The position numbers were made by a program, and so were the translations under genes. A DNA stretch of 64,000 nt from Ilyobacter_A sp963668015. GTDB taxonomy: Bacteria; Fusobacteriota; Fusobacteriia; Fusobacteriales; Fusobacteriaceae. The notes under the pieces are model-generated. The model saw only the letters and a program-made list of their open reading frames with translations, was not told where the DNA came from and did no database searches. The stretch covers positions 1-64,000 of the forward strand of contig CAXXCR010000007.1 in the NCBI GenBank assembly GCA_963668015.2. The letters are read 5' to 3'. Below, piece by piece: positions 23,753 through 32,146 of the stretch; positions within the stretch are counted from its first letter, which is position 1; each line of letters begins with the position of its first letter.

Positions 23753-25678
23753 TTACCCCTCCTGTTTTTCTAAATTTTCAATCTCTTTTTCAAGCAGATC
23801 CAACATTTTATCAAGCTGTTTTGTAAGAGACAGAATAGCTTCTTCTTTTGATAAATCCACTCCAGCTTTTTTTAGCTGTTCCATAGGGTAGTCGTTTCCG
23901 CCTGATTTTAGAAGATTTATATATTTTTCAAGTGCTTCTCCTCTCTCTTGGTCACTGCTTTCTGGGTTGTTTATCTTATCATAAAGAACTGCTGATGAAA
24001 CAAAGCAGGTAGCATATTGATAAACATAGAACGGTGAGTTGAAAAAGTGGGATACTCTAGCCCACACTACATCTAGAAGTTCCTCTTTTTCAACAGAGTC
24101 GCCGTAATAGTTGTCGTAAAGCTCCGACATGACCTGTCCTAGTACCTCGGTGGTAATAGCTTCCCCTCTTTCAGCCATCTCATGTATCTGCAGTTCAAAG
24201 TCTGCCAAAAGCGCCTGGAAGTAGAAGGTACCTGTAAGGTTTCTTATTTCCTGCTGTAAAAGAGCTATTCTTTCTTTTGGATCAGTGGTTTTTTTCAAAA
24301 GATAGTCTAATAGCAGTCTTTCATTAAAAGTGGAAGCCACTTCAGCAACAAAGATTGTGTAATCATGTGTAGCAAAAGGCTGATTTTCGCTGGAAAGCAG
24401 TGTATGCATTGTGTGTCCCAGTTCGTGTGCAAGAGTAAACACAGAATCTAAAGTCTCATTGTAGTTTAGCAGCATATACGGGTGTATACCGTAAACTCCT
24501 GCAGAATAAGCACCGCTCCTTTTTGCCTCGGTCTCATAAACATCAATCCAACCGCCAGAAGTAGCCGTTTTAAATTTTTCCTGGTACTCTTTTCCGAGTG
24601 GTTTTACTGATTTCAATATCGAGTTCAAAGCGTCATTATAAGCATATTTTTTATCGAAGTCTACAATGGCGATTGAACCGTCATAAACATGGTATTTTTC
24701 AAGCCCCAAGATTCTTTTACGCAGTCTCGCATACCTTTTTAAAGGCTCTGTGTTTTCACTGACAGTTTTTACCAGTTTTCTGTAAACATCTGTGGGGATG
24801 TTATTGCCTTCTAATGCAGCTTCAAGCGATGAATTGTAGTTTCTTGCCTGTGCATTAGCCCAGTCTCTTTGAACACTTGCATTGTATATAGCGGCATAAG
24901 TATTTTTGTAGTCATCATAAACCGAATAGAGGGCTTCAAATGTTTTCTTTCTGTCCTCCTGATTTCTGTTTGTTGCTAATATTTTAGAGTAATTTGCAGG
25001 GCTGATTTTGACTTCATCTCCGCTTGACAGCTTTATGTCGTTAAACTTTATATCAGCAGTTGCCAGTTGTGAATATATAGATTTAGGACTTGATTTAAAC
25101 TGAGAGTAAAATGACAACAGCTTTTCTTTGTCCTCGCTAAGAACATGTTCCTGAAGTCTGTACATATCTTCTAAGTCAAACCTATGAGACTCTAAAGCTG
25201 GGTTGGCATCGATCCAAGCCATAACCGTTTCTTCGGGTATAGACAGTATTTCAGGTGCAAGCCAAGAAGTTTTTACAGAAAATTTGCTGAAAAGTATCTG
25301 AACTTCTTGAAATTTAGACGCAACGAATTGATCTTTGGAGTTTAAGTCCAGCATCAGTTGAGGATAACGAAAAACCTTGTATGACAAGATGTCCAGTTCC
25401 TCATTCAGAAGAACTGCTTTTGTAAACTCTTCCTCACTGTCCTTTAGTTTACCCTTAAAGGTCGATAGTTTTTCTATAAGGGCATCCAATTTTTTAAAAT
25501 CTTGTTCCCACTCTTCCCAGTTTTGATAGAGGTCGGATAGGTCCCATTTATATTTCGGAGCAATATCCTCCCTTTTCACTACACTGTTTTTATTATCCAT
25601 AGCTTTGGCTTCTTTCATGTTGAATCCTCCCAGTAACAAAGTGCAGGCGCAAAGTCCCAATATTAATTTTTTCTTCAT
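23753..25678 (-). CDS. pepF: Oligoendopeptidase F with signal peptide
   Basis: The 641-residue M3-family zinc metallopeptidase has the HELGHTMH motif (His418, Glu419, His422), a helical N-terminal half and a C-terminal catalytic half, typical of PepF. It cleaves short peptides. Unlike usual cytoplasmic PepF, it begins with a Lys-rich start, a hydrophobic core (LILGLCACTLLLGGF) and an AKA cleavage-like site near residue 26, so export is predicted. No lipobox cysteine is positioned for lipoprotein processing. The C terminus is acidic and helical (DLLEKEIENLEKQ). Its 3' end contains the ribosome site of a tiny downstream frame. Confidence 0.93.
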   Translation of the reverse strand: MKKKLILGLCACTLLLGGFNMKEAKAMDNKNSVVKREDIAPKYKWDLSDLYQNWEEWEQDFKKLDALIEKLSTFKGKLKDSEEEFTKAVLLNEELDILSYKVFRYPQLMLDLNSKDQFVASKFQEVQILFSKFSVKTSWLAPEILSIPEETVMAWIDANPALESHRFDLEDMYRLQEHVLSEDKEKLLSFYSQFKSSPKSIYSQLATADIKFNDIKLSSGDEVKISPANYSKILATNRNQEDRKKTFEALYSVYDDYKNTYAAIYNASVQRDWANAQARNYNSSLEAALEGNNIPTDVYRKLVKTVSENTEPLKRYARLRKRILGLEKYHVYDGSIAIVDFDKKYAYNDALNSILKSVKPLGKEYQEKFKTATSGGWIDVYETEAKRSGAYSAGVYGIHPYMLLNYNETLDSVFTLAHELGHTMHTLLSSENQPFATHDYTIFVAEVASTFNERLLLDYLLKKTTDPKERIALLQQEIRNLTGTFYFQALLADFELQIHEMAERGEAITTEVLGQVMSELYDNYYGDSVEKEELLDVVWARVSHFFNSPFYVYQYATCFVSSAVLYDKINNPESSDQERGEALEKYINLLKSGGNDYPMEQLKKAGVDLSKEEAILSLTKQLDKMLDLLEKEIENLEKQEG

Positions 25679-25690
25679 AAGTCTTACTCC

Positions 25691-26386
25691 TTATAATAAG
25701 TTCTTACGGTTTTTATCCCCGATTAATTTACACACTTCAACTGGTTTTAGGTCGCAGTGTTCTTTGCTATAAATATTGTACACTCTTTTAAACTGTCCCT
25801 GAGAAAAATGGTTGTATAAGAATACCTGTTCCATCATATGGGAGTCTTTATACAAGTTCTGAAATTCCAGTTTAAATGGTAGAAATATTTTGTTCAGGTT
25901 TGAAGTTCCTAAAATCCATACCTGGCATTTAAATATAGAGTGCAAACTGTAGCAGAGTCCGGCCATTAATTTTTGGGCATCGCTGTAAAGGGGCTCCTTC
26001 TCTCTGAGCTTGGCCAGTTTTGCTGTGACCCTAGTGTGTATAGGGCTCTTATTGAGTATGAGCACTTCATGGTCGAAGTTCTCAACTAAACCGTGGGATT
26101 CCATAAAGTTTTTACCTGCGTTCCCAGAACTTCCCACGCCGTAGCGGTTTTGTTGGTTTTCTTTTACACCTGGGTTATCAGTTATCCAGATATACTTTAT
26201 ATTATAGTTGCAGGTTACCTCATCAAATTTTTTATTATAGACCAGCGGATTTACAATACCATAATTTTTTTCCTGAATTTCTAATAGAAGTTTTTTTAAA
26301 TCCGGATTAGATTTATTCAGGTTTTCTATGCCTATTTTAAAAGTTTTTTTTGTATTTAAAAAGTCTAAAAATTGATTTTCAGTCAT
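25691..26386 (-). CDS. Possible uracil-DNA-glycosylase-fold protein
   Basis: The protein of about 231 residues has IWITDNPGVKENQQNRYGVG followed by NAGKNFMESHG, resembling the GEAPG...G..F.G.AG core of the uracil-DNA glycosylase superfamily. A later LILNKSPIHT and VWILGTSNLNKIF could be the second and third core strands. Sure active-site residues for base excision are not visible. It may be a distant UDG relative or another protein with that fold. The ATG at 26386 with AGGTGA upstream is favoured over the GTG at 26395. It lies 12 bases upstream of the pepF start on the same strand and is probably co-transcribed. Confidence 0.45.
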   Translation of the reverse strand: MTENQFLDFLNTKKTFKIGIENLNKSNPDLKKLLLEIQEKNYGIVNPLVYNKKFDEVTCNYNIKYIWITDNPGVKENQQNRYGVGSSGNAGKNFMESHGLVENFDHEVLILNKSPIHTRVTAKLAKLREKEPLYSDAQKLMAGLCYSLHSIFKCQVWILGTSNLNKIFLPFKLEFQNLYKDSHMMEQVFLYNHFSQGQFKRVYNIYSKEHCDLKPVEVCKLIGDKNRKNLL

Positions 26387-26511
26387 CTTTATCACCTAGT
26401 TAAATTATATCATAATTTAATATTTAAATGAAATCAAAATATATTTGTATTTGATATATATTCAATGATATACTCTTAATGTTAAAGCAGAAAATATTAA
26501 AGGAGAATGAT

Positions 26512-26799
26512 ATGATAAAAGTAGTAGCAAAATGTTATCTGAAGGAATCTGAAATCGAAAAATTTGTGGAGTATGCTTCTATAATGGTGGAAGAAACGAA
26601 AAAAGAACCTGGGTATGTAAAATATGAACTGTACAAAGATACAGAGGATGAAACTGTGTTTACTTTTATAGAGGAGTGGAATTCAAAAGAAGACTTAGAA
26701 ACTCATTTTGAAACTCCGCACTTTAAGAAATATATTCCGCTTATGAAAGAGATGCATTCAAAGGCAGAAGAGGTAAATATATATAAGCTTGTAAAATAA
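26512..26799 (+). CDS. ABM-fold monooxygenase, YgiN-like
   Basis: The 95-residue protein has the dimeric alpha-beta barrel pattern of the antibiotic biosynthesis monooxygenase/YgiN group: IKVVAKCYLK, MVEETKKEPGYVKYELYKD, FTFIEEWNSKEDLETHFETP and HFKKYIPLM. Such proteins are putative quinol monooxygenases or small-ligand binding proteins. The ATG at 26512 follows AAAGGAG at 6 bases; an upstream in-frame ATG at 26479 has no ribosome site. It is monocistronic, ended by a terminator. Confidence 0.87.
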   Translation: MIKVVAKCYLKESEIEKFVEYASIMVEETKKEPGYVKYELYKDTEDETVFTFIEEWNSKEDLETHFETPHFKKYIPLMKEMHSKAEEVNIYKLVK

Positions 26800-26801
26800 T
26801 T

Positions 26802-26827
26802 GGCGGCTCATTAAGCTGCCTTTTTTT
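26802..26827 (+). terminator. Rho-independent terminator
   Basis: GGCGGCTC pairs with AAGCTGCC (with G-T and A-C irregularities) around ATT, followed by T7. Confidence 0.82.
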
Positions 26828-26841
26828 GTGAGGTGTTGGCA

Positions 26842-27180
26842 TTGAAAAAGAAATCTGTAATGAAAAATGTACTTAAAGTATTAAAAAGTCCTTTTGATCT
26901 ACTTCTTAAAATTGAGGAGAAGATAACCTATACCGGTTACAAAAGGCAGAAAAATAAAAACAAGAAAATAGCCAGAAAACTCAAAACCGTATCCGGAAAA
27001 GAGTATGTTCAAAAAGAAAAAATTCAAAAATTGCAGTCAGAACTTGAAAATAAGGCAGCTCAAGTGAAAAACCTGACAGAAGAAATGGGGAAACTAAAAA
27101 AAAGGTTGAACAGTCTCGAGGAGGAAAATATTTTTCTGAAACAAAGGATAGAATCAATGGAAGATGGAGGGAATGGATGA
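26842..27180 (+). CDS. Coiled-coil protein of unknown function
   Basis: The product is about 112 residues: a strongly basic N-terminal half (KKKSVMKNVLK, KRQKNKNKKIARKLK) and a C-terminal heptad-rich coiled coil from about residue 50 (KIQKLQSELENKAAQVKNL). It has no membrane segment and no recognised family. The start is probably the TTG at 26842 with GAGGTG upstream; GTG 26833 is in frame. The stop overlaps the next gene's ATG (ATGA), so translation is coupled to the first transglutaminase gene. Confidence 0.6.
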   Translation: MKKKSVMKNVLKVLKSPFDLLLKIEEKITYTGYKRQKNKNKKIARKLKTVSGKEYVQKEKIQKLQSELENKAAQVKNLTEEMGKLKKRLNSLEEENIFLKQRIESMEDGGNG

Positions 27181-29096
27181 GGAAAAAACTGACGATACTA
27201 TATTTTTTTATAAATTTTATAGCGGTTCTGTCCATGGATACTACATTAGAAACCCTGGCTGAAAAAGCCACGAAAAAAAATTTCCCAAATGCACATGAAG
27301 TGCTTCTGAAAAGGCAAGAGGAAATAGAGTATGCTCAAGACGGGAATTACCATAGGACAAAAGAGGAGTACTTCAAAATTTTAGACCAAATTGGCAAAGA
27401 TCAGAACAAGATAGTGTATAGAACGTATAATAGCCAGTATAGTGAAAAAAAGATTCTTGATATAAAAGTTATAAGAGGCGGAGAGGCGCTGCAGTTTGAT
27501 TTTAAAAACAGCATACATCTACAGCACAGCCCTTCTGGCCAGGAAAGTAATATATACGATGAGAATAAAAAGCTTTTATCAGTTAATCTTCCTGACTTGA
27601 AAATAGACGATCTAGTATACATAAAGGAATACGAGAAATCTAAAAAAACCAGGGTGCCTGGGAATTACACAGTCTATATAGGCGGCCAGGATTTTTACCC
27701 GATAATGTATTCAAGTACTGAGATAGTAGGGCCTTCATCGAAGCCTTTGAAAACATTAAAGGTGTATAGTGGCGTGGAAGGCAGATATACACTTGAGAGC
27801 AGTAGATCTGGGGATAAAAATATGTACACATTCAAAATTTTTGATGTACCACAGATAAACCCAGAGGCGCAGATGCCAAACATCATAGAAATAGGGATGA
27901 GGCTCGCTGCCGGGACTGCGGGCTCCTGGGAAGAGATAGCAGAGTGGTACTACAATATATCAGAATCCAAGATAGTCGTTGATCCTTATATACGAGAAGC
28001 AGCCCAGAGGATATCAGGTGGCTATGAAAATGATATAGATAAGATAAGGTCGATATTTTTTTGGGTATCCAGAAATATAAGATATATGGGAGTTAATGTA
28101 GGAGGAGATAGGCCTGGACTTGAGCCGAACACGTCAATTTATACATTGAAAAATATGACAGGTGTGTGCAGGGACAAGGCGGCGCTTATTGTAGCAATGC
28201 TGAGGAGCCTGGGGTATGAGTCTGACATGGTACTTATGAACGTCAGCAGACAGATGGAGGAAGATTTTCCAAATAGCTTTTTTAACCATGCAATAGCAGG
28301 GGTAAATCTTGGAGGGAAGTTTATGCTTATGGACCCAACAGATGAAACAACCAAGACTTTGATGCCCGAATACCTTTCTGGGAAGCCTTATCTTGTTGTG
28401 AAACAAAACGGTGCCAGTCTTGGGATAAATGAAGTAGCTGACCCGGAGTCGAATGCTGTTTTTATAAAAAACGAAATAGTCTATAAAGATGGTGACCTAT
28501 TGGTGGAAAGCAGGTTGAAGTTTTACGGGATGAACGACAATGTATACAGAAAATACCTGCTAGGTTTAAAAGCAGATGAGAGAGAAAGGTTTTTCAAAAT
28601 CTTGATAAAAGGTCTGGGTGAGAACACTGAACTTCTGTCTTTTGTCTTAAAACCAGAAAATCTTATCGACCAACAGTTGATGGAGCTTGTGTTAAAATTC
28701 AGGATCGGAGATTCTGTGGTGGGAGACGCTTATACCATGCTTAAAATACCCCAGATTTCGGATATCATTGGTATGCACAACTGGGTGTTAGATGATTTTG
28801 GTTTGAGTGATAGGAGGTACCCGCTAATAGCCGACTCCACAATTTCGTTTGAGGAACTGACGAGGGTATATATAAACAGTGTGGATTTTTTAAACCTGCC
28901 TGAAGATATCTCTAAAACAAATAATGCTTTTGATTTTTTCAGGGTATATAAATCAGACAAAACAGGGCTTGACCTGCATACAAAGCTCAGCTTGAAAAAA
29001 ATTAAGTATTCTAAAGATGATTATTACAAAGTAAGAGAGCTGATAGGCGATATTGAAAATTATGATAAGAAATATATAATAATTCAAAAGTGGTGA
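27177..29096 (+). CDS. Secreted DUF3857/transglutaminase-domain protein
   Basis: The 639-residue protein has an N-terminal signal-like segment (KKLTILYFFINFIAVLS). A DUF3857-type beta domain spans roughly 60-250, followed by a transglutaminase-like core with catalytic Cys331 in GVCRDKAAL, a histidine in FFNHAIAG and an aspartate in LMDPTDE. A C-terminal beta-rich domain follows. Such proteins are exported in double-membrane bacteria; the enzymatic role (cysteine protease or crosslinking) is not established for most. It is in a three-gene unit with the coiled-coil protein and a sequence-related second copy. Confidence 0.85.
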   Translation: MRKKLTILYFFINFIAVLSMDTTLETLAEKATKKNFPNAHEVLLKRQEEIEYAQDGNYHRTKEEYFKILDQIGKDQNKIVYRTYNSQYSEKKILDIKVIRGGEALQFDFKNSIHLQHSPSGQESNIYDENKKLLSVNLPDLKIDDLVYIKEYEKSKKTRVPGNYTVYIGGQDFYPIMYSSTEIVGPSSKPLKTLKVYSGVEGRYTLESSRSGDKNMYTFKIFDVPQINPEAQMPNIIEIGMRLAAGTAGSWEEIAEWYYNISESKIVVDPYIREAAQRISGGYENDIDKIRSIFFWVSRNIRYMGVNVGGDRPGLEPNTSIYTLKNMTGVCRDKAALIVAMLRSLGYESDMVLMNVSRQMEEDFPNSFFNHAIAGVNLGGKFMLMDPTDETTKTLMPEYLSGKPYLVVKQNGASLGINEVADPESNAVFIKNEIVYKDGDLLVESRLKFYGMNDNVYRKYLLGLKADERERFFKILIKGLGENTELLSFVLKPENLIDQQLMELVLKFRIGDSVVGDAYTMLKIPQISDIIGMHNWVLDDFGLSDRRYPLIADSTISFEELTRVYINSVDFLNLPEDISKTNNAFDFFRVYKSDKTGLDLHTKLSLKKIKYSKDDYYKVRELIGDIENYDKKYIIIQKW

Positions 29097-29101
29097 TTTT
29101 A

Positions 29102-30940
29102 TTGAAAAAGATTTTTAAAGTAATACTTTTACAACTGTTGTTGGCTGTTTGTGTTTTTGCTGAAAATTCTGCGGATTACATAACGTTAAAAGAAAAAATC
29201 GCGCTGAAGGTAAATTTGGATAAATCTTACAGCAAAAAAGTATCTGTGGAGAAAAAAATACTCAGTTACGGCGGGAAAAAAGATCTGTCGGAATTCAAGA
29301 TATTTTACGACAGCAGATATGAAAATGTAGAGATAGTGCAGGCCTGCACAGAAAAACCTGACGGAAGTATCATTAGGACTACTCCTGACGTAATAAAAGA
29401 GCTGGATTCACCCTATGAGGGGGGGATGATGGAGTTTGCTGTCGGGAAGATGCTGGTCATCCCGTTTTTAAGCGTGGAAGTAGGAGATACTGTTAGCCTG
29501 GAATTCATAAAAACAAATAATAGCGGTTTTGATATATTTGATACATATACTTTTTCAGGAAACGAAAAAGCCTTTGAAAAAGCCTACAGCCTTGAGTATC
29601 CAAAAGATATGGATTTGAAAATATCGGAATCAAGATTTCAGGGGAAGGTTAAAAAACTATTTGAAAAAAAAGGAGCTAAAAATAAAGTAACCTACATAAG
29701 CGAAAACATAGAGCCTTACCAGGAGGAAGAAAGGATGCCGTCGCCTGCAAGGATATTTCCAACTGTTTACGTTAGTACCTATTCCGGTGTCAAAGAGTAC
29801 GGCAAGGCTATATATTCTAAATACTTTGAAAGCTTGGATAGAGATAATACTGCTGTGCAAAAATTTTCAGAAAAACTTATGTCAGGAGTGGAAAGCGACT
29901 TGGATAAAGTCAGACATTTAAACAGGTACTTTTCAAAAGAGTTTATGTACATTCCAACAGATGATTTTTTTAAGTTTCAACCCAGAGATTTTTCTGAAAT
30001 TTTGAACAAGGGATACGGTACACCTGTTGAAGCGTACATGATTTTTTCATACCTTCTTGAAAAGCAAGGCATAGAAAACAGTGTCCTAGTGGTTGGAGAT
30101 GAGAAGTATAACCTGAAAGATGACCTGAAAAAAGGCAACATATATCCATTTTCTTATCTCATTTCAAGAGTTAAGATAGGGGGACAGGTTTATTATGTAG
30201 ATATTTCAAATGAATTTTATGAGCTGGAAGAAAGTGAATTTGATGGGAAAATAGCCATGGTTCTAGGTGAAAAAATACGATTTGATAAGATAGATAGCCA
30301 GAAGAAAAATATGCGGGAGATAGTTTACAGAGTGGTGTTAAATGATGAGGGGAAGTCTATTGTTGAAAAGGAGAACTTTTACAGCGGCGCAATAGCAGGG
30401 ACAATAAGGGATAGGTATAGGTATATGACCGAGTATGAACTTAAGAAGCACCTTGAACAGCTTATGACTTCTATCTCTATATTTGCTCAACCTATCGGGG
30501 AAGCAAAGATAGACTTGGAAAGTAACGCATCGATATCCTATAAGTATCAACAGGAAAATTATGCATCCAAAGACGGTGAGTTTATATATTTTGATATAGA
30601 TAACCCTATAGCCCCATACAGTCTAGAGCTTTTTCCTGATGAAAGAGGGTTCGCATATGAAAGTGATAAAAATTTTATTCTTAAAAGAAAATATCATATA
30701 GAACTTCCGGAAAATTACGAGGTTCTTCTGGCTCCGAGATCTATAAAACATTCCGACAAGCTGTTTTCAGTGTCTAGAAGAGTCGGGATGTCAGACGGGA
30801 GCTTGAATATAGAAGATGAGATTATCTATAAAAGCGGTCAAGTAAAAAGTAGCGGCTATGAACGGTTTTACAAAAAGAATCTCAAGCTGTCACACCCTAA
30901 TAACACTAGGGTTTTACTGAGAAAAATTGTTGAAAAATAG
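29102..30940 (+). CDS. DUF3857/transglutaminase-like protein lacking the catalytic Cys
   Basis: The protein of about 612 residues has a clear signal peptide (KKIFKVILLQLLLAVCVFA). Its domain layout mirrors the preceding gene. At the catalytic position it has KGYGTPVEAYMIFSYLL, with no cysteine, and VYYVDIS in place of the LMDPTDE segment, so the enzyme centre seems lost while the fold is kept. A structural or substrate-binding partner of the active paralogue is a reasonable inference. A TTG start at 29102 is chosen: GGTGA upstream is well spaced and the signal peptide then begins directly. The preceding gene stops at 29096. Confidence 0.8.
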   Translation: MKKIFKVILLQLLLAVCVFAENSADYITLKEKIALKVNLDKSYSKKVSVEKKILSYGGKKDLSEFKIFYDSRYENVEIVQACTEKPDGSIIRTTPDVIKELDSPYEGGMMEFAVGKMLVIPFLSVEVGDTVSLEFIKTNNSGFDIFDTYTFSGNEKAFEKAYSLEYPKDMDLKISESRFQGKVKKLFEKKGAKNKVTYISENIEPYQEEERMPSPARIFPTVYVSTYSGVKEYGKAIYSKYFESLDRDNTAVQKFSEKLMSGVESDLDKVRHLNRYFSKEFMYIPTDDFFKFQPRDFSEILNKGYGTPVEAYMIFSYLLEKQGIENSVLVVGDEKYNLKDDLKKGNIYPFSYLISRVKIGGQVYYVDISNEFYELEESEFDGKIAMVLGEKIRFDKIDSQKKNMREIVYRVVLNDEGKSIVEKENFYSGAIAGTIRDRYRYMTEYELKKHLEQLMTSISIFAQPIGEAKIDLESNASISYKYQQENYASKDGEFIYFDIDNPIAPYSLELFPDERGFAYESDKNFILKRKYHIELPENYEVLLAPRSIKHSDKLFSVSRRVGMSDGSLNIEDEIIYKSGQVKSSGYERFYKKNLKLSHPNNTRVLLRKIVEK

Positions 30941-30958
30941 GAAACCGTGTGCTATACT
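30930..30958 (+). promoter_or_regulatory. Promoter of ebfC
   Basis: TTGAAA at 30930-30935, a 17-base spacer and TATACT at 30953-30958. The -35 lies within the last codons of the preceding gene. Confidence 0.65.
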
Positions 30959-30995
30959 AAATTTAGTACTTAAAATACGGTAAGGAGGCAAAATC

Positions 30996-31346
30996 GTGGT
31001 TAGAAAGTTAAAATCAAAGTCTGCTAAAGGACAAAATGACATATTAAAGCAAGCTCAAGAGATGCAGCAAAAAATGCTACAGATACAAGAGGGGCTTAAG
31101 GAAAAGGAACTTGAGATCTCAGTTGGAGGAGGAGCAGTTACTGCTAAAGTAAATGCACAAAAAGAGCTTTTAGCTGTAAAATTATCTGATGAAATAGTAA
31201 AAGAAGCAGCAGAAGATGACGACAAAGAGATGCTTGAAGATCTAATAGTTTCAGCTGTTAAAGAGGCTATGAGACAGGCTGAAGAGGTAGCTGAAAAAGA
31301 GATGGGAGCTGTAACTGGCGGAATGAACATACCTGGATTGATCTAG
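30996..31346 (+). CDS. ebfC: Nucleoid-associated protein, YbaB/EbfC family
   Basis: The 116-residue protein has the YbaB/EbfC pattern: QAQEMQQKMLQIQEGLKEKE helix, then the beta sheet with GGGAVTAKVNAQKELLAVKL, and a C-terminal AVTGGMNIPGL tail. It forms a DNA-binding dimer. A lysine-rich leader (VRKLKSKSAKG) extends its N terminus slightly. A GTG start at 30996 follows AAGGAGG by 7 bases. No dnaX or recR, the usual neighbours, is here. It has its own promoter and terminator. Confidence 0.93.
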   Translation: MVRKLKSKSAKGQNDILKQAQEMQQKMLQIQEGLKEKELEISVGGGAVTAKVNAQKELLAVKLSDEIVKEAAEDDDKEMLEDLIVSAVKEAMRQAEEVAEKEMGAVTGGMNIPGLI

Positions 31347-31376
31347 GGGGCCCATGAATAGAATATAAAGATCAAC

Positions 31377-31405
31377 GGGTGGCGTTTTAATGCCACTCTT
31401 TTATT
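31377..31405 (+). terminator. Rho-independent terminator after ebfC
   Basis: GGGTGGCGTT pairs with AATGCCACTC around a short loop, followed by TTTTATTTT. Confidence 0.82.
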
Positions 31406-31438
31406 TTACAATACTGTATTTAGGTTGATATTTCTACA

Positions 31439-31467
31439 TTGATTTGGGGCAGGTATTGTGCTATAAT
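31439..31467 (+). promoter_or_regulatory. Promoter of the DUF374-pdxA unit
   Basis: TTGATT at 31439-31444, 17 bases, and a perfect TATAAT at 31462-31467, 29 bases before the gene start. Confidence 0.75.
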
Positions 31468-31495
31468 TTTTAAAACATTTATATAGGGGAAAAAT

Positions 31496-32140
31496 ATGGA
31501 CAAGGAATATAAAAAGTATAGGAGATATGGTTTTTGGGCGTACTGCATATTAAAGGTTTTTTCTAAAACTTTTAGATTGAAAGTTGAAAAAAGCAGGCAG
31601 ATATCTGAAAATGAAAATTATGTATATGTATTTTGGCACAACAAGCTTCTTATAGCTAGTGTGTTTTTGGATAAACTGGGGGATACTGCAGTTCTGGCAA
31701 GTCCGTCAAAAGATGGTGAGATAGTCAGTACTGTTTTGGAAAAATACGGCTATGAGGTCATAAGGGGATCGTCTGACAAGCAGGCTGTAAAAGGACTTGT
31801 TACTCTTTTGAAGAAGCTTAAAAAAGGTTACAATATAGGAACACCTGTGGATGGGCCAAAAGGTCCGATATACGAGGTGAAACCTGGAATGCTATACTTG
31901 GCTCAAAAATCAGGGACCAAGCTCATACCGGTAGGAGGGGCTTTCTCAAAAAAATGGACCTTTGAAAAGGCCTGGGATAGATTTGAATTTCCGAAACCAT
32001 TCTCAAAGTTGAGCTGTGTTTTGGGAGATCCTATAGAGGTCGAGAAAGGAAGAGACATAGAGGAGTATTCCGAAATAGTAAAAGAGGAGATAAGCCGTTT
32101 AGATATAAGAGCACAAGAAATTATAGAGGAAAAATGGTGA
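31496..32140 (+). CDS. DUF374 lysophospholipid acyltransferase-like protein
   Basis: The 214-residue protein has the DUF374 signature: VYVFWHNKLLIAS (His-containing active-site strand), SPSKDGEIVSTVLEKYGYEV, IRGSSDKQAVKGL and GTPVDGPKGPIYEVKPGML. It is related to lipid A acyltransferases and is thought to acylate envelope lipids at the inner membrane. AGGGGA precedes the ATG. It overlaps by context with pdxA, 6 bases downstream; the two are probably co-transcribed. Confidence 0.88.
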   Translation: MDKEYKKYRRYGFWAYCILKVFSKTFRLKVEKSRQISENENYVYVFWHNKLLIASVFLDKLGDTAVLASPSKDGEIVSTVLEKYGYEVIRGSSDKQAVKGLVTLLKKLKKGYNIGTPVDGPKGPIYEVKPGMLYLAQKSGTKLIPVGGAFSKKWTFEKAWDRFEFPKPFSKLSCVLGDPIEVEKGRDIEEYSEIVKEEISRLDIRAQEIIEEKW

Positions 32141-32146
32141 TGAATT

